This document shows, piece by piece, positions 1 through 10,381 of a stretch of 64,000 bases of DNA. Source of the DNA: Phytoamicus setariae (GTDB taxonomy: Bacteria > Pseudomonadota > Alphaproteobacteria > Rhizobiales > Rhizobiaceae). Below the pieces are notes generated by a model, which was given only the letters and a program-made list of their open reading frames with translations, did not search any database and had not been told where the DNA came from. Every line of letters begins with the position of its first letter. Positions within the stretch are counted from its first letter, which is position 1. The stretch covers positions 62,001 to 126,000 of the forward strand of contig NZ_JAEQNC010000002.1 in the NCBI RefSeq assembly GCF_016722925.1. Reading direction: 5' to 3'. The translations under genes were made by a program, and so were the position numbers.

Positions 1-78
1 AAGCTCACAGCGCTGAAGGCCGAACGGACTGCACTCAAGGCAAAGATCGAGGCAGAGGCGCCAAAGAAGGCGACCTGA
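1..78 (+). CDS. C-terminal end of an unidentified protein (partial)
   Basis: The first 25 codons read as an open frame that enters from outside the window and stops at TGA (76-78). The residues are almost all Ala, Lys, Glu and Leu, as in a charged helical or coiled-coil tail. A perfect hairpin with a T-run follows about 90 bp downstream, which fits the end of a transcription unit. Too little is visible to name a family. Confidence 0.6.
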   Translation, partial: KLTALKAERTALKAKIEAEAPKKAT

Positions 79-166
79 GATTGTTCTGACCAGAGTGAAC
101 GCAATGCGCCCGTCCCAAAGGGTGTTGCTCTGGCGGTTTCAGTAATCTGACCAGAATTCCAGGGCC

Positions 167-190
167 GGCCGATACGTCGGCCTTTCTTTT
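167..190 (+). terminator. Rho-independent terminator
   Basis: Stem GGCCGA, loop TACG, stem TCGGCC, then TTTCTTTT. It lies downstream of the partial gene at the left edge and before the next gene on the same strand. Confidence 0.75.
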
Positions 191-278
191 GCTGTTGACA
201 ATCCTTCGTCCTGATCGGAGAGCATTGCCACCTAGGCTCGTTGCGACGAGAATGCTTGCCAGCCGGAATGCTTGCGAT

Positions 279-1160
279 ATGAAAATTCATTGTCACCTCG
301 GCGTCCACAAAACGGCGACGACCTTTATCCAGAGCCAGCTTAGTGAAAACCGCGCGCAGCTTGCCGCCGGAGGAATTGGCTATGCGGGTATCTGGACGAT
401 CCGCAAGCACTTCACCAACGCATTCGATCGCCTTTCGTGGTTCGATCCGGTCTGGCGCCCGTTGGTTCGGCCCTATCTGCGAAAGCGCCTCGACGCATTG
501 CTGCAGCAGCATGCGAAGGGCGAGACATTCATTTTATCGGATGAGAACCTGCTTGGGCTTATTTCGGCAAACTACGTCACCCGAAGGCTCTATCCGCGGG
601 CCGGCGCCCGTGTCGCCATGCTCGACGGTTTGCTCCGCCCTCATGACGTGCATTATTTCATCTCCGTACGCCGCTATCCGGAGTATCTGACCTCGTCATG
701 GCTGCAAATGGCAGCGCGCGCCAAGGCGCCGGCATTCGAGAAATACCAAGGTCGTTTCTCGCCGCCGATGCGTGGATGGACGGAAATCGTTTCAGATATC
801 GCCCGGGCAGTCGGGCCAGAGCGGCTTACCGTGTGGACCTACGACTGGTTGCGTGATGATCCCGCCCGTGCCTTGACACTTCTAGCGCCCGGTGTTCGCC
901 TGAATGTTCCCGAACATGAGTTGCGTCGGGAGGTCCTGCCGTCGCTGAGCATCAAGGGTCTGAAAGTCATCACCCAGCTGGAGGGGCACCTTTCCCAGAG
1001 CGAACTCAGGCGTCTCGCCAAGCTGATCCGATCGTTCCCGTTCGACGACCCCAATCCGCGTCTGGAGATATCCGATGTCGCGCTGCTGGCTGCGTTCGAT
1101 CGGAAATACGAGCAGGATCTCGAAAACATTCGAGCCTTGGGCGTCGACCTGCGCGTCTAA
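279..1160 (+). CDS. Sulfotransferase-like protein
   Basis: A 293-residue protein starting MKIHCHLGVHKTATT. The strand-loop H-x-G-x-H-K-T-A-T-T-F-x-Q at the N-terminus matches the 5'-phosphosulfate (PAPS) binding loop of sulfotransferase-fold proteins, where K-T-G/A-T-T is typical. A later segment, ISVRRYPEYLTSSW (about residue 128), resembles the second PAPS contact (R-x-P-x-x-x-x-S-x-W). Upstream in-frame ATG codons exist at 252 and nearby, but the P-loop normally sits at the extreme N-terminus, so 279 is preferred. It stands alone between a terminator and a universal stress gene. The acceptor cannot be inferred. A cell-surface polysaccharide or glycolipid sulfotransferase is possible, but that is inference. 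Confidence 0.65.
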   Translation: MKIHCHLGVHKTATTFIQSQLSENRAQLAAGGIGYAGIWTIRKHFTNAFDRLSWFDPVWRPLVRPYLRKRLDALLQQHAKGETFILSDENLLGLISANYVTRRLYPRAGARVAMLDGLLRPHDVHYFISVRRYPEYLTSSWLQMAARAKAPAFEKYQGRFSPPMRGWTEIVSDIARAVGPERLTVWTYDWLRDDPARALTLLAPGVRLNVPEHELRREVLPSLSIKGLKVITQLEGHLSQSELRRLAKLIRSFPFDDPNPRLEISDVALLAAFDRKYEQDLENIRALGVDLRV

Positions 1161-1294
1161 GCACGATTCCGCATGGCGGGAGTGTGCTCCAAATTCCTCT
1201 GTACACGATTCGGGTGTATCATTGATCGTGGTCAAGGCGGCGCCGTTGCTGCCAGATAAACGTGACCGGGTTACAAGGCTCAGGAGGTTGCGCG

Positions 1295-1705
1295 ATGTAC
1301 AGGAAAATTATCGTTCCGGTTGAAATGGGGCAGCTGGACAAAGGGGAGAAAATCCTCAGGAAGGCGGTGGCGCTTCTCGACGCCGGCGGCGAGATTGTCC
1401 TACTCAACGTTGCGGAAAACATCCCGGGTTATCTGACCATCGACCTGCCACCGGATTTCATTGATACCAGTGTCAAGGATGCCGAAGATCGTTTGAAGTT
1501 GCTGAGCGGCAGGTGTGATGCGGACGCCGAGATTGTCGTGCGGATCGGCTCGCCGGCGCGCGAAATCATTGCCACCGCTGACGACCTGCAGGCCGACCTG
1601 ATCATCATCGCTTCACACAGGCCCAATCTGTCAAATTATCTGCTGGGAAGCACAGCTGACCGTGTTGTTCGCCACGCCAATTGCTCGGTTCTGGTGGATC
1701 GATAA
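1295..1705 (+). CDS. Universal stress protein (UspA family)
   Basis: A 136-residue single-domain Usp. It begins MYRKIIVPVEMG and ends in the usual DRVVRHANCSVLV strand. A strong AGGAGG (1282-1287) lies 7 nt before this ATG, which selects it over the upstream GTG. The ATP-binding G-2x-G-9x-G-S/T signature is incomplete: the first glycines are replaced (ASHRPN), while the final LLGSTA is kept. ATP binding may therefore be weak, but this is inference. The next gene is a DksA-like protein 32 bp downstream on the same strand, so the two may be cotranscribed stress genes. Confidence 0.88.
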   Translation: MYRKIIVPVEMGQLDKGEKILRKAVALLDAGGEIVLLNVAENIPGYLTIDLPPDFIDTSVKDAEDRLKLLSGRCDADAEIVVRIGSPAREIIATADDLQADLIIIASHRPNLSNYLLGSTADRVVRHANCSVLVDR

Positions 1706-1737
1706 ACACGAACACTTTGCCGCGATAGGAGGCGTGG

Positions 1738-2061
1738 ATGCAGGAAAGAACTGACTTTGAAACGGTGTTGAGAGCCCGGAAGGTCGAGCTGGAGGCGCGT
1801 CTGCGCAGGATCGAGGATGATCTCGACGAGCCGGCCAGCGCGGATTGGTCCGAACGCGCCGTGGAACTCCAGGATGACGAGATGCTGGAGGGCATGGGGC
1901 ATGCGGGATCTGCTGAACTGAAGGCGATTGACGCCGCCCTGGCCCGGCTGGACAAGGGCACGTTCGGCATTTGCCCGCGCTGTGGTGGTCCGGTCTCCGA
2001 AGCGAGGCTGCGGGCGGTTCCTTATGCCGCGCTCTGCGAGGATTGCATTCGCGGAACGTGA
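1738..2061 (+). CDS. DksA/TraR-type zinc finger protein
   Basis: A 107-residue protein with an N-terminal coiled coil (about residues 5-72, rich in Arg, Glu and Leu) and a C-terminal C4 zinc finger: Cys79, Cys82, Cys100 and Cys103. This is the spacing of the DksA/TraR family, whose members act in the RNA polymerase secondary channel. It is shorter than classical DksA (about 140-150 residues) and resembles the short YbiI/TraR-like members. AGGAGG at 1727-1732 supports the start. It follows a universal stress gene, so a stress-response role is plausible but not proven. Confidence 0.85.
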   Translation: MQERTDFETVLRARKVELEARLRRIEDDLDEPASADWSERAVELQDDEMLEGMGHAGSAELKAIDAALARLDKGTFGICPRCGGPVSEARLRAVPYAALCEDCIRGT

Positions 2062-2137
2062 CGCCGGTTCAATGTCCGGTCTTGATCCTGCGGCATTCGC
2101 ATGGCTTAAATGTCATTCGAACGTATGGCGGGGTCGG

Positions 2138-2800
2138 ATGGCGCAAGCGGACAACATCGTCTGGCGATATGATAAACGCGAGATCATCGCGGATGGCATC
2201 GTTCACGGCATCGGCGTGGTTGCCGCACTGATCGCCGTCACGGCCCTCATTTTCTATGCCACCGTATGGGGCAGCAAGGGCGCGTTAGTCTCGGCCTGGA
2301 TCTACGGCATCGGGCTTGTCGCCTCGCTCGGCATTTCCTTTGCTTACAACATCTGGCCGGTGTCGCCGGTAAAATGGTTGCTCAGGCGCTTCGATCACTC
2401 TGCGATCTTCGTGCTGATTGCGGCGACCTATACGCCGTTCCTGGTCGCTTGCCTGCCCGATGGCGTGGTGCTTGCCAATCTCGTCGGAATCTGGTGCGTG
2501 GCAGGCTTCGGCATTGCCTTGAAATGCACGTTGCCAGGCCGGTTCGACCGGCTGGCGATTCTGCTCTATCTGGCAATGGGCTGGAGCGGCGTGTTTCTCG
2601 CGTCGCGGCTACTGTCGGAACTTTCGCATGCGACGCTGGTGCTGATCCTCGTCGGCGGCGTCATCTATTCGCTGGGTGTGATCTTTCACATTTGGGAAAG
2701 GCTGCGGTTCCAGAATGCGATCTGGCATGGTTTCGTGGTCGCAGCCGCAGGCGTTCATTATGCCGCGGTGCTGACCACGATCGTACAGTCACCTGCCTAG
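2138..2800 (+). CDS. trhA: Hemolysin III / PAQR family membrane protein (TrhA)
   Basis: A 220-residue polytopic membrane protein with about seven hydrophobic segments. Family hallmarks are visible: an early DGIVHGIG, the FDHSAIFVLIAATYTPF segment with the conserved Asp-His and Ser, and the C-terminal IWHGFVVAAAGVHYAAV with two His. These residues form the zinc site of the PAQR/HlyIII superfamily. The frame is open further upstream, but that part overlaps the DksA-like gene and is not hydrophobic, so ATG 2138 is chosen; its ribosome site is weak. Bacterial members are linked to membrane-fluidity homeostasis. Despite the old name, haemolysis should not be assumed. Confidence 0.85.
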   Translation: MAQADNIVWRYDKREIIADGIVHGIGVVAALIAVTALIFYATVWGSKGALVSAWIYGIGLVASLGISFAYNIWPVSPVKWLLRRFDHSAIFVLIAATYTPFLVACLPDGVVLANLVGIWCVAGFGIALKCTLPGRFDRLAILLYLAMGWSGVFLASRLLSELSHATLVLILVGGVIYSLGVIFHIWERLRFQNAIWHGFVVAAAGVHYAAVLTTIVQSPA

Positions 2801-2821
2801 GGCAGCGGCCCCGGATCCGCC

Positions 2822-3232
2822 TCAAGCCTTCTTGAAATCGAGCGCATGGCCGTTGATGCAGTAGCGCAGCCCGGTCGGCGGCGGGCCATCGGGAAAGACA
2901 TGGCCGAGATGGGCGTCGCATTCGGCGCAGCGGATTTCGGTACGGACCATGTAATGAGAGGTATCGCGGATTTCCTTGAGCACGTCGTTTGATACCGGCT
3001 GGAAGTAGCTGGGCCAGCCCGTGCCTGAATCGAACTTGGTATCCGATGAGAAAAGCGGTGTCTTGCAGCAGACGCAGCTATAGATTCCGTGTTCGTGATT
3101 GTCCCAGTAGGGGCCTGAGAATGGCCGCTCGGTTCCGCCCTGGCGGGTGACCTGATACTGTTGCGGTGTCAGGCAATGCATCCATTCCTCTTCAGATTTC
3201 GACGGCTGGGCGGGGCTGTTGTTGCTTGTCAT
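2822..3232 (-). CDS. msrB: Peptide-methionine (R)-S-oxide reductase MsrB
   Basis: A 136-residue protein that reduces methionine-R-sulfoxide in oxidised proteins. Visible features: zinc ligands Cys53/Cys56 and Cys102/Cys105, the [10 protein letters not shown] signature at about residues 70-79, and catalytic Cys125 in RYCING. An ATG eight codons upstream is possible, but a GGAAGGAG site sits just before ATG 3232. Its 3' end faces trhA with a 21-bp gap, so the two genes converge. It is divergent from the mrp operon, with about 320 bp between. Confidence 0.95.
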   Translation of the reverse strand: MTSNNSPAQPSKSEEEWMHCLTPQQYQVTRQGGTERPFSGPYWDNHEHGIYSCVCCKTPLFSSDTKFDSGTGWPSYFQPVSNDVLKEIRDTSHYMVRTEIRCAECDAHLGHVFPDGPPPTGLRYCINGHALDFKKA

Positions 3233-3554
3233 TTTGCTCTCCTTCCTGTGTCGCAAAGATGGGCTTTCACGGCTGGATTTGCAATCGCTGCAGCTTCAAA
3301 TCATCATCACGCCGACGTTATGGATCGTCGGTCTTAACCGGCTTGCGAGCATCGGCGCAGGCCGATTTTCGCGGGAAAATCGCATTTACGGCTGGCTTAT
3401 CAGCGTTGCTGCAACTATTCCTACAGCGCCGTGCGTCGCCGGAGACGCACAAAGGATGCCGCAGCGCTTTCGTTCTGCGCGCGATTCTTTCCATAAGCGA
3501 CGCCGCTTTTGGGGATTGCGCGCGAAGTGCGGTGGAACGCGAAAGGGTGGTTTG

Positions 3555-5921
3555 TTGGATCTGGCAGCAGGATGGGTGACGACGGCGGGGCTTTGGATGC
3601 CGCTAGCCGGTGCGGCTATCGCGCCTCTGCTGGTCCGACGCCTGGGGCACAATGCAGCCTGGCCGCTCGCCCTGACCATGCTGGTGCCGTTTCTGATCTT
3701 TGCAAGCCATTTGCCACCGATCGCGTCCGGCCAGGCGGTATCCGGCGGCTTTGCCTGGGCGCCGTCTCTCGGAGTGAATTTCAGCTGGCGGCTTGACGGT
3801 CTGTCGCTGACCTTCGCGCTGCTGATCTCGGGCATCGGCACGCTGATCGTTCTCTATTCCGGTGGCTACCTGAAGGGTCATCCGCATCTGGGGCGGTTCT
3901 TTTCCTTCATCCTGATGTTTTCAGCGGCGATGCTGGGCGTGGTGGTTTCCGACAACCTGCTGATGCTGTTTGTCTATTGGGAGCTGACCTCGATTACCTC
4001 GTTCCTGCTGATCGGTTTCGATCATGCGCGTGTCGCCTCCCGGCGGGCTGCATTGCAGGCGCTGCTGGTCACCGGCGGCGGCGGGCTGTTCCTGCTGGCC
4101 GGTCTGCTGATGCTGGGCCAGATGGCTGGCGTCACAGACATCGGCGGTTTGATCGCAGGCGGCGCAGGGTTGCGGCAGCATTGGCTGATCGAAGTGGCGT
4201 TGCTGCTTGTGCTGATGGGGGCGTTTACCAAGTCGGCGCAGTTTCCGTTCCATTTCTGGCTACCGAATGCCATGGAAGCGCCGACGCCGGTCTCGGCCTT
4301 CCTGCATTCGGCGACCATGGTCAAAGCCGGCGTCTACCTGTTGATGCGTCTTTATCCGGTGTTTTCGGAATTGCCGATGTGGCAGGTCCTGTTGCCGGTG
4401 TTCGGCGCGACAACCCTGCTGGTCGGCGCGCTGCTGGCGGTCCGCCAGACCGATCTCAAGCTGATTCTTGCCTATACGACGGTCGCTTCGCTGGGGCTGC
4501 TGGTGATGCTGACCGGCATCGGCTCCGAAAGAGCGGTGCAGGCGGCGGTGCTTTATCTTGTGGCGCATGCGCTGTTCAAGGGCGGGCTTTTCATGATCGC
4601 CGGCGTCATCGATCACGAGGCGGGAACACGCGACATCACCCGCCTCGGCGGCCTGTGTCGCGCCATGCCGTTGACATTCGCCGCCGCCCTGCTGGCCGCC
4701 TGTTCGATGGGCGGTGTGCCGCTGCTTGCCGGGTTCATGGCCAAGGAGGAGATCTATGAGGCACTGATCGGCGGTGGCTGGTCGACGCTGCTGCTTGTGG
4801 TGGCGATCGCCGGCAATGCGCTGATGTTCGCTGCGGGATTTGCGATCGCGCTGAAACCGTTCCTTGGGGCGAGGGTGGAGACGCCAAACCACGCCCATGA
4901 TGGCCCGGTGTTGCTGATGGCCGGCCCCGTGCTGCTTGCTGTGCTGGGTTTGGCCGCCGGTCTTGGCGCATCGGCGCTGCATCTCTATTTTTCGTCGCCG
5001 ATGGCATCCGCCATAGCCGGGTCTCGGATCACAGTGGCAATCTCGGCGATCCCCCATCTCAGCACTGCCTTTGCGCTGTCGATGCTGACGATCCTGATTG
5101 GTGTTTTCCTACTTCTGGCGCTCGGTCGGGTCCGTGCTAGTGTAGACGCCGGCGTTCGGGCTATCGGCTGGGGCCCGGATCGCGGTTTCGACCAGGCGGT
5201 CGCGGGGTTGATCCGGCTGAGTTTCCGCATCGGCAGGTTCCTGCAGCCGGGGCGGCTTGAAATCTATCTGACGATCACCTTTGCGATCATCGCGCTGTGC
5301 CTGCTCTATCCGATGGTGTTGTTTGGCGAATTGCCCGCATGGCCGCGCGGGTCGGCTCCGTTGGAGTTCCATGAGGCCGCGTTCATCAGCCTGGCCGCCA
5401 TCGGTCTGTTTGCTGTGCTCGCTTCCAAGAGCCGCCTGACCGCCATTGTCTCGCTCGGCATCCAGGGTTTTGCTGTGGCTGTCCTTTACCTTCTGTTTGG
5501 CGCGCCGGATCTGGCCTTCACCCAGTTCATGGTCGAAACGCTGTCGGTGATCATACTTGCGCTGATCATGACCCGGCTCAGAGTCGAGATTACAGACCGT
5601 CGCTCGGTGCCGCAGATCCTGATGGATGGCACGATTGCCGTGGCCTGCGGGGTGGGTTTTACGCTTTTCCTGCTCCGTGCGGTCGAGGTGCCGTTCAACG
5701 GCGAATTGTCCACCTTCTTCGGGCAACACTCCAAACTGCTGGCGCATGGCGCCAATGTCGTCAATGTCATCATCGTCGACTTCCGCGGCACGGATACGCT
5801 GGGCGAAATTGCCGTGGTCCTCATTACTGGTCTTGCGATCCTGGCACTCGTCCGGTTGCGCGCCGCAAAACCGACCGCCAGCTTCAACGATCCCGATAGC
5901 GAGGAGGGCGCTCGCTCATGA
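3555..5921 (+). CDS. mrpA: Mrp-type Na+/H+ antiporter subunit A
   Basis: First subunit of the multisubunit monovalent cation/proton antiporter (Mrp, also Mnh or Pha) in the inner membrane. The protein of about 788 residues carries a NuoL/ND5-like core ([14 protein letters not shown], then [20 protein letters not shown] with its conserved Lys, and [10 protein letters not shown]). It ends with an MbhD/DUF4040-like segment ([18 protein letters not shown]) and an MbhE-like tail ([15 protein letters not shown]). The frame is open to 3219, but that extension is not hydrophobic. AAAGGGTGG at 3542-3550 favours a TTG start at 3555 (or 3552); ATG 3597 is the alternative. The stop overlaps mrpB by 4 bp (ATGA). 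Confidence 0.93.
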   Translation: MDLAAGWVTTAGLWMPLAGAAIAPLLVRRLGHNAAWPLALTMLVPFLIFASHLPPIASGQAVSGGFAWAPSLGVNFSWRLDGLSLTFALLISGIGTLIVLYSGGYLKGHPHLGRFFSFILMFSAAMLGVVVSDNLLMLFVYWELTSITSFLLIGFDHARVASRRAALQALLVTGGGGLFLLAGLLMLGQMAGVTDIGGLIAGGAGLRQHWLIEVALLLVLMGAFTKSAQFPFHFWLPNAMEAPTPVSAFLHSATMVKAGVYLLMRLYPVFSELPMWQVLLPVFGATTLLVGALLAVRQTDLKLILAYTTVASLGLLVMLTGIGSERAVQAAVLYLVAHALFKGGLFMIAGVIDHEAGTRDITRLGGLCRAMPLTFAAALLAACSMGGVPLLAGFMAKEEIYEALIGGGWSTLLLVVAIAGNALMFAAGFAIALKPFLGARVETPNHAHDGPVLLMAGPVLLAVLGLAAGLGASALHLYFSSPMASAIAGSRITVAISAIPHLSTAFALSMLTILIGVFLLLALGRVRASVDAGVRAIGWGPDRGFDQAVAGLIRLSFRIGRFLQPGRLEIYLTITFAIIALCLLYPMVLFGELPAWPRGSAPLEFHEAAFISLAAIGLFAVLASKSRLTAIVSLGIQGFAVAVLYLLFGAPDLAFTQFMVETLSVIILALIMTRLRVEITDRRSVPQILMDGTIAVACGVGFTLFLLRAVEVPFNGELSTFFGQHSKLLAHGANVVNVIIVDFRGTDTLGEIAVVLITGLAILALVRLRAAKPTASFNDPDSEEGARS

Positions 5922-6325
5922 ACTCGCTGATCCTGCGCACCATGGCGCCGTTCCTGACCGTGCTGATGCTGCTCTTCTCGGTCTTCATCATGCTGCGCGG
6001 CCACAACGCGCCCGGCGGCGGCTTCATCGGCGGTCTGCTCGGCGCATCCGCCATTGCGCTCTATGCTCTGGCCTTCGGCGTGACAGCCGGGCGCAGGCTG
6101 TTGAGAGTCCATCCGCTGGCGATCGCAGGCGCCGGTCTCGCGCTGTCGGCCATATCAGGCCTGGTGTCGGCATTTTACGGCGTGCCCTACATGACGGGCC
6201 TGTGGTTCAAGGTGGCAGGCATTGATTTGTCGACGGTGATGTCCTTCGATATCGGCGTCTATCTTGTGGTGCTCGGTGCGTTTTCCTCCATTCTTCTCGC
6301 GCTGGAAGAAAGAGAGGACGATTGA
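5918..6325 (+). CDS. mrpB: Mrp antiporter subunit B
   Basis: A 135-residue membrane subunit with the family signature [13 protein letters not shown] at about residues 28-40 and several transmembrane helices. It is translationally coupled to mrpA (ATGA overlap at 5918-5921) and to mrpC (4-bp overlap at its own stop). In several rhizobia the A and B subunits are fused as PhaAB; here they are separate genes. Confidence 0.93.
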   Translation: MNSLILRTMAPFLTVLMLLFSVFIMLRGHNAPGGGFIGGLLGASAIALYALAFGVTAGRRLLRVHPLAIAGAGLALSAISGLVSAFYGVPYMTGLWFKVAGIDLSTVMSFDIGVYLVVLGAFSSILLALEEREDD

Positions 6326-6699
6326 TGGAAACCTCGTTTGCAGTTCTCTCGGGCCTGTTCTTTGCGGCCGCCATCTATCTCATGCTGTCTCGCCATATCA
6401 TTCGTGTCATGCTCGGCGTGGCGCTGATCGGCAACGGTGTCAACCTGCTGATCTTCACGGCCGGACGCATCACCCGCGAAGTGCCGCCGGTGATCTCCGG
6501 CACGGATACGCTGCCCGCAAATGCCGCCAACCCCCTGCCGCAGGCACTGATCCTGACGGCGATCGTGATCTCCTTTTCGTTCTTCTCATTCCTGATGGTT
6601 CTTGCCTATCGCGCCTGGCAGTCACTCGGCACCGACGATACCGAAACGATGCGTTTTGCCGAGCCGGCGGATCTGCCGATGCCGCCGCTGGAGTACTGA
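6322..6699 (+). CDS. mrpC: Mrp antiporter subunit C (NuoK-like)
   Basis: A 125-residue protein with three predicted transmembrane helices and the NuoK/MnhC-type pattern [11 protein letters not shown] in helix 2 and [15 protein letters not shown] in helix 3. It overlaps mrpB by 4 bp and is followed after a few bases by mrpD. It is a small membrane subunit of the Mrp complex. Confidence 0.93.
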   Translation: MMETSFAVLSGLFFAAAIYLMLSRHIIRVMLGVALIGNGVNLLIFTAGRITREVPPVISGTDTLPANAANPLPQALILTAIVISFSFFSFLMVLAYRAWQSLGTDDTETMRFAEPADLPMPPLEY

Positions 6700-6708
6700 C
6701 CTTTGGCC

Positions 6709-8253
6709 ATGCCGACAGAAGCAATAACCGACCTCGCAAAGGTGTTCGTGTCCGACATTCCAGCCGTAAGCTGGCTGGCGATCCTGCCGGTCGTGCTTTG
6801 CCTTGTTACGGGCGCAGCTCTTGCCATGATACGCCGCCAAATCCATTGGCATACTCCGGTTGCCATCGGAGCACTTGCGTGCCTCGTCGCGCTCGATGCC
6901 TTCTTGTTGTGGCATGTCGCGACCCAGGGGCCGATGACCATGGTACTCGGTCGCTGGCTGCCGCCATTCGGCATTGCCTTCAGCGTCGACGTTGCGGGTG
7001 CGCTTCTGGCTCTGACGGCTGCTGTGGTTGCGCTGGCGGGCAGCATCTACGCCTTGTCCGACATCGACACCAATACAAGGCGATACGGATTTTACCCGTT
7101 CCTGATGTTTCTGCTGGCGGGGGTGTCGGGTGCATTTCTGACCGGCGACATCTTCAATCTCTACGTCTGGTTCGAGGTCCTGCTGATCTCGTCATTCGGC
7201 CTGCTGGTCCTCGGTGGCGAGCGCGAGCAGATCGACGGAGCGATGAAATACGGGCTGTTGAACCTCGTCGCCACGACACTGTTTCTTATCGCGACCGGCT
7301 ACATCTATGCCATTTTCGGCACCCTCAACATGGCCGATATCGCCGCCAAGGTAGCGGCGGACGACGGCAGTTTGCCGCTGATGACACTCGCCACCCTCTA
7401 TCTGGCCGCCTTCGGCATGAAGGCCGCAGCTTTTCCCGTCAATTTCTGGCTGCCGGCCTCCTACCACACCCCACGCATCACCGTGTCGGCGCTGTTTGCC
7501 GGCTTGCTGACCAAGGTCGGCGTCTATGCGCTCTTCCGGGTCCTGGTCATGATCATGCCGGAGCAGGGGGAGGCGCTGCGGCCACTGATCTGGGCTGTGG
7601 CGATCCTGACGATGCTGACCGGATCGATCGGTGCGATCGCAAGTTCCGACATAAGGCGCCTGCTTGGCTATTGGGTGATTAGCGGTATCGGCGTGATGCT
7701 GGCTGGTCTGGCGATTGGCGGGCAAGACGCCCTGTCTGCCGCCGTGTTCTACATGCTTCACTCGATGGTGGTGATGGCAGCGCTCTATTTTCTCGCGGGG
7801 TTGGTCGGTCGGGCGGCGGCCGGTTTTGACCTGCACCGCGTCTGGGGCCTTTATGGGCGGTTCCCGCTGTTGACCGCGCTCGCCATGGTGCTGCTGTTCG
7901 CCATATCCGGCTTACCGCCATTTTCCGGCTTCTGGCCGAAGGCGATGCTGGTGCGCACCGCCCTTGCCCAGGAAAGCTGGCTGATTGCAGCAACGATCCT
8001 GCTTTCCGGCTTCCTGATGACATTTGCGGCGGGGCGCATTCTGCTGCTTGCCTTCTGGAGGCCCGCGCCGGATGAAGCTGAGGCCGTGAGTTTGCCCGGC
8101 CTGCAAATCTGCGTCCTGACGGCGCTGACCTGCCTCGTCGTGTTCGTCGGCCTGTGGCCCGAGCCCTTGGCCGTGGTTTCGGCGCAGGCGGCAGATGGAT
8201 TGCTGAACCCGCAAACCTACATCCGGTCCGTCTTCGGGGAGCCACAACCATGA
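6709..8253 (+). CDS. mrpD: Mrp antiporter subunit D (NuoM/N-like)
   Basis: A 514-residue polytopic membrane protein of the proton-translocating NADH dehydrogenase family. Visible motifs are the FNLYVWFEVLLISSFGLLVL helix with its conserved Glu and the AAAFPVNFWLPASYHTP segment with the nearby conserved Lys (LLTKVGVYAL). ATG 6709 is taken as start. A TTG at 6703 is equally well placed behind TGGAG (6689-6693), so two extra residues are possible. It is coupled to mrpE by an ATGA overlap. Confidence 0.93.
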   Translation: MPTEAITDLAKVFVSDIPAVSWLAILPVVLCLVTGAALAMIRRQIHWHTPVAIGALACLVALDAFLLWHVATQGPMTMVLGRWLPPFGIAFSVDVAGALLALTAAVVALAGSIYALSDIDTNTRRYGFYPFLMFLLAGVSGAFLTGDIFNLYVWFEVLLISSFGLLVLGGEREQIDGAMKYGLLNLVATTLFLIATGYIYAIFGTLNMADIAAKVAADDGSLPLMTLATLYLAAFGMKAAAFPVNFWLPASYHTPRITVSALFAGLLTKVGVYALFRVLVMIMPEQGEALRPLIWAVAILTMLTGSIGAIASSDIRRLLGYWVISGIGVMLAGLAIGGQDALSAAVFYMLHSMVVMAALYFLAGLVGRAAAGFDLHRVWGLYGRFPLLTALAMVLLFAISGLPPFSGFWPKAMLVRTALAQESWLIAATILLSGFLMTFAAGRILLLAFWRPAPDEAEAVSLPGLQICVLTALTCLVVFVGLWPEPLAVVSAQAADGLLNPQTYIRSVFGEPQP

Positions 8254-8723
8254 CGTTGCCAGCAGCCAATCTTGCGCTCGCCGTCGTCTGGATGGCGGCA
8301 ACCGGTCACTGGTCTGCCGGTGGTTTTGGGCTTGGCCTGCTGGTCGGAGCGCTGCTTTTGTCGCTGTTTCCGCCCAAGAGAGGCAGCCTCCGTTACGGCA
8401 TCCGGATTTTTAGGGTGCTAAAGCTGCTTCTGGTTTTTCTTCGTGAGTTTTCCCTATCGGTTTTTAGGGTTATCAAGCTGGTTCTGTCGCCCAGACTGTC
8501 GATAAACCCTGGATTGTTTCATTTCCCGCTGACACTTACGCGAGATTTCGAGATCACGCTGCTTGCCAATCTGATCACCCTGACGCCCGGCACGTTGACC
8601 GTCGATGTGTCCGCGGACCGCAAGATCCTGACCGTGCATGCCATTGACTGTTCCGATCCAGATGCCGCCCGCCGCGATATCGCCGAGGGATTCGAGCGCC
8701 TGATAAGGGAGGCTTTCGCATGA
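8250..8723 (+). CDS. mrpE: Mrp antiporter subunit E
   Basis: A 157-residue protein with N-terminal membrane helices and a soluble C-terminal half. The family signature [20 protein letters not shown] followed by [10 protein letters not shown] and HAIDC is present at about residues 90-130. It overlaps mrpD and mrpF by 4 bp each, so its position in the operon is canonical. Confidence 0.93.
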   Translation: MTLPAANLALAVVWMAATGHWSAGGFGLGLLVGALLLSLFPPKRGSLRYGIRIFRVLKLLLVFLREFSLSVFRVIKLVLSPRLSINPGLFHFPLTLTRDFEITLLANLITLTPGTLTVDVSADRKILTVHAIDCSDPDAARRDIAEGFERLIREAFA

Positions 8724-9061
8724 CTGTCGCAACGTTCTTTTCCCTGGCGGTACATGCCAGTCTGGCGATGCTGCTGCTTGCCATGCTGTTGACCGTCATT
8801 CGAGTCATTGCCGGGCCGACTGTGGCCGATCGGGTGTTGGCTCTGGACCAACTTGTCGCCATCGCCATCGGGTTCATTGCGCTGATCGCCATAAAGACCG
8901 GATTCGACCTCTATATCGACATCGCCCTGGCGTTGGCGCTGGTCGGATTCCTGTCAACTGCCGCATTTGCTCGGTATATCTACGTGACCGGCCGCAATGA
9001 GGCGGATAGTGAGCAGGCCCAGGGACAACCCGGTGCGGACAGGAGTAGCCGGGATGGCTGA
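8720..9061 (+). CDS. mrpF: Mrp antiporter subunit F
   Basis: A 113-residue protein with three transmembrane helices and the conserved [14 protein letters not shown] motif at about residues 32-45. The hydrophilic C-terminal tail (rich in Gln, Asp and Ser) is longer than in minimal MrpF. Its end overlaps the mrpG start at 9054. Confidence 0.92.
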   Translation: MTVATFFSLAVHASLAMLLLAMLLTVIRVIAGPTVADRVLALDQLVAIAIGFIALIAIKTGFDLYIDIALALALVGFLSTAAFARYIYVTGRNEADSEQAQGQPGADRSSRDG

Positions 9062-9377
9062 TTCGATCATCATGGCCGTCACCGCCTTCTTGATGCTGGC
9101 CGGAGCGTTGATTTCGCTGATCGCGGCCCTCGGCCTTTTGCGACTGCCGGACCTGCTCAGTCGCACGCATTCAGCCTCAAAGGCCGGCACCGCCGGCTCC
9201 GGTCTTTTGCTGATCGCGCTGATGCTGCAAACGGCTGATACTGTCTTATGGATCAAATGTCTCGTAACACTGGTGTTTTTCGTGCTGACGGCGCCCATTG
9301 CTGCGCACTTGCTTGCGAAGGCGGCGCTGAAGGCTGGTGAAAAACCGTTGGACCTTGATAAACGCAACAGTTCTTGA
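9054..9377 (+). CDS. mrpG: Mrp antiporter subunit G
   Basis: A 107-residue last subunit of the operon with three helices and the signature [20 protein letters not shown] at about residues 30-49. AGGAG at 9041-9045 supports ATG 9054 over the upstream in-frame start. All seven mrp genes are present in the standard order with 4-8 bp overlaps. The complex exports Na+ (or K+) in exchange for protons and supports alkaline pH and salt tolerance. Confidence 0.93.
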   Translation: MADSIIMAVTAFLMLAGALISLIAALGLLRLPDLLSRTHSASKAGTAGSGLLLIALMLQTADTVLWIKCLVTLVFFVLTAPIAAHLLAKAALKAGEKPLDLDKRNSS

Positions 9378-9926
9378 TTGTTGTTTCCTGTCTAATTTTT
9401 ACTTTTACTTGCATAGTGTGACGGATTTAAATCATGTGGTTATAAGCACAACCCCATGGGTTTTTAGGGGTTTTATGTATTGACGGTACAAACGCCGGTA
9501 AGTTGGCTGGGGAAATTGTTGGGGTTAGTCAATATTTCGTTAATGGTATTTCTGGAAATCACATCTGATGCAGTGATGATCATTTCGTCTCTTGTGAAAA
9601 TGTCAAAAAATTATATTGGACAACGCGCCGAAAAGTGTTAATCCGGCGGAAGTAGAGCCATATTGTTGATTCATTATTGAACTGTATACAGGATTCATGT
9701 GAGCTGCGTGTCCCAATTTCGTTATTGGTAGGCGGTTTTGTTGAGGAATGTGGGTTTGTTCGAAAATGGTGTCGCGAGAGCTGATGAGAAAGATAGCTGT
9801 TTTGGCATTAGGGGTAGTGCTGGTACAGGTTAGTTAGGTCTTTCTCCCGGTGGGCTCTACGAATTGGTCGCTTCGATGCAGTTAAATGCAACGGAGCAGG
9901 GCAAGTTGATCAGTCAGGAGAAAGAA
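9378..9926 (+). other. AT-rich intergenic region upstream of mucR
   Basis: About 550 bp without a credible gene. It is much richer in A+T than its surroundings, with runs such as TCAATATTTCGTTAATGG and AAAAAATTATATTGG. Ros/MucR regulators bind AT-rich DNA and commonly repress their own promoter, so this is the likely site of mucR autoregulation (inference). No terminator hairpin for the mrp operon was recognised. Confidence 0.6.
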
Positions 9927-10355
9927 ATGAACGATGCAATGAATGCAGGCAATAGGGAGCTGCTCGTTGAATTGACGGCCGAGATCGTAGCGGCCTATGT
10001 CGGAAACCATGTGGTTCCGGCTGGAGACCTAGCCTCCCTAATCGCGGATGTGCATTCCGCGCTGTCAAACACTTCCACTGCGGAAGCTCCCGCTCCGGTT
10101 GTCGAAAAGCCGAAGCCCCCCGTGCCGATTAAGAAGTCCGTACACAACGATTACATCATCTGCCTTGAAGATGGCATGAAGTTCAAGTCGCTCAAGCGTC
10201 ACCTCATGACCCACTATGGCATGACACCGGAACAATACCGCGAAAAGTGGGAATTGCCGGCGGACTATCCGATGGTTGCCCCTGCCTACGCGGAAGCGCG
10301 TTCGCGTCTGGCCAAGGAAATGGGTCTGGGCCAGGGCCGCAAGAAGCGCGCCTGA
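9927..10355 (+). CDS. mucR: MucR/Ros family transcriptional regulator
   Basis: A 142-residue prokaryotic zinc-finger regulator of exopolysaccharide, motility and cell-envelope genes in rhizobia. The finger lies at Cys79, Asp82, His92 and His96 ([20 protein letters not shown]), followed by the conserved [10 protein letters not shown] and [10 protein letters not shown]. The second ligand is Asp rather than the Cys of Agrobacterium Ros; CLEDG is also the form in MucR proteins. CAGGAG at 9915-9920 selects ATG 9927 over an in-frame upstream ATG. It is monocistronic, with its own terminator. Confidence 0.95.
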   Translation: MNDAMNAGNRELLVELTAEIVAAYVGNHVVPAGDLASLIADVHSALSNTSTAEAPAPVVEKPKPPVPIKKSVHNDYIICLEDGMKFKSLKRHLMTHYGMTPEQYREKWELPADYPMVAPAYAEARSRLAKEMGLGQGRKKRA

Positions 10356-10381
10356 AGCCAGTTCCAGACGGTTGAATTTTC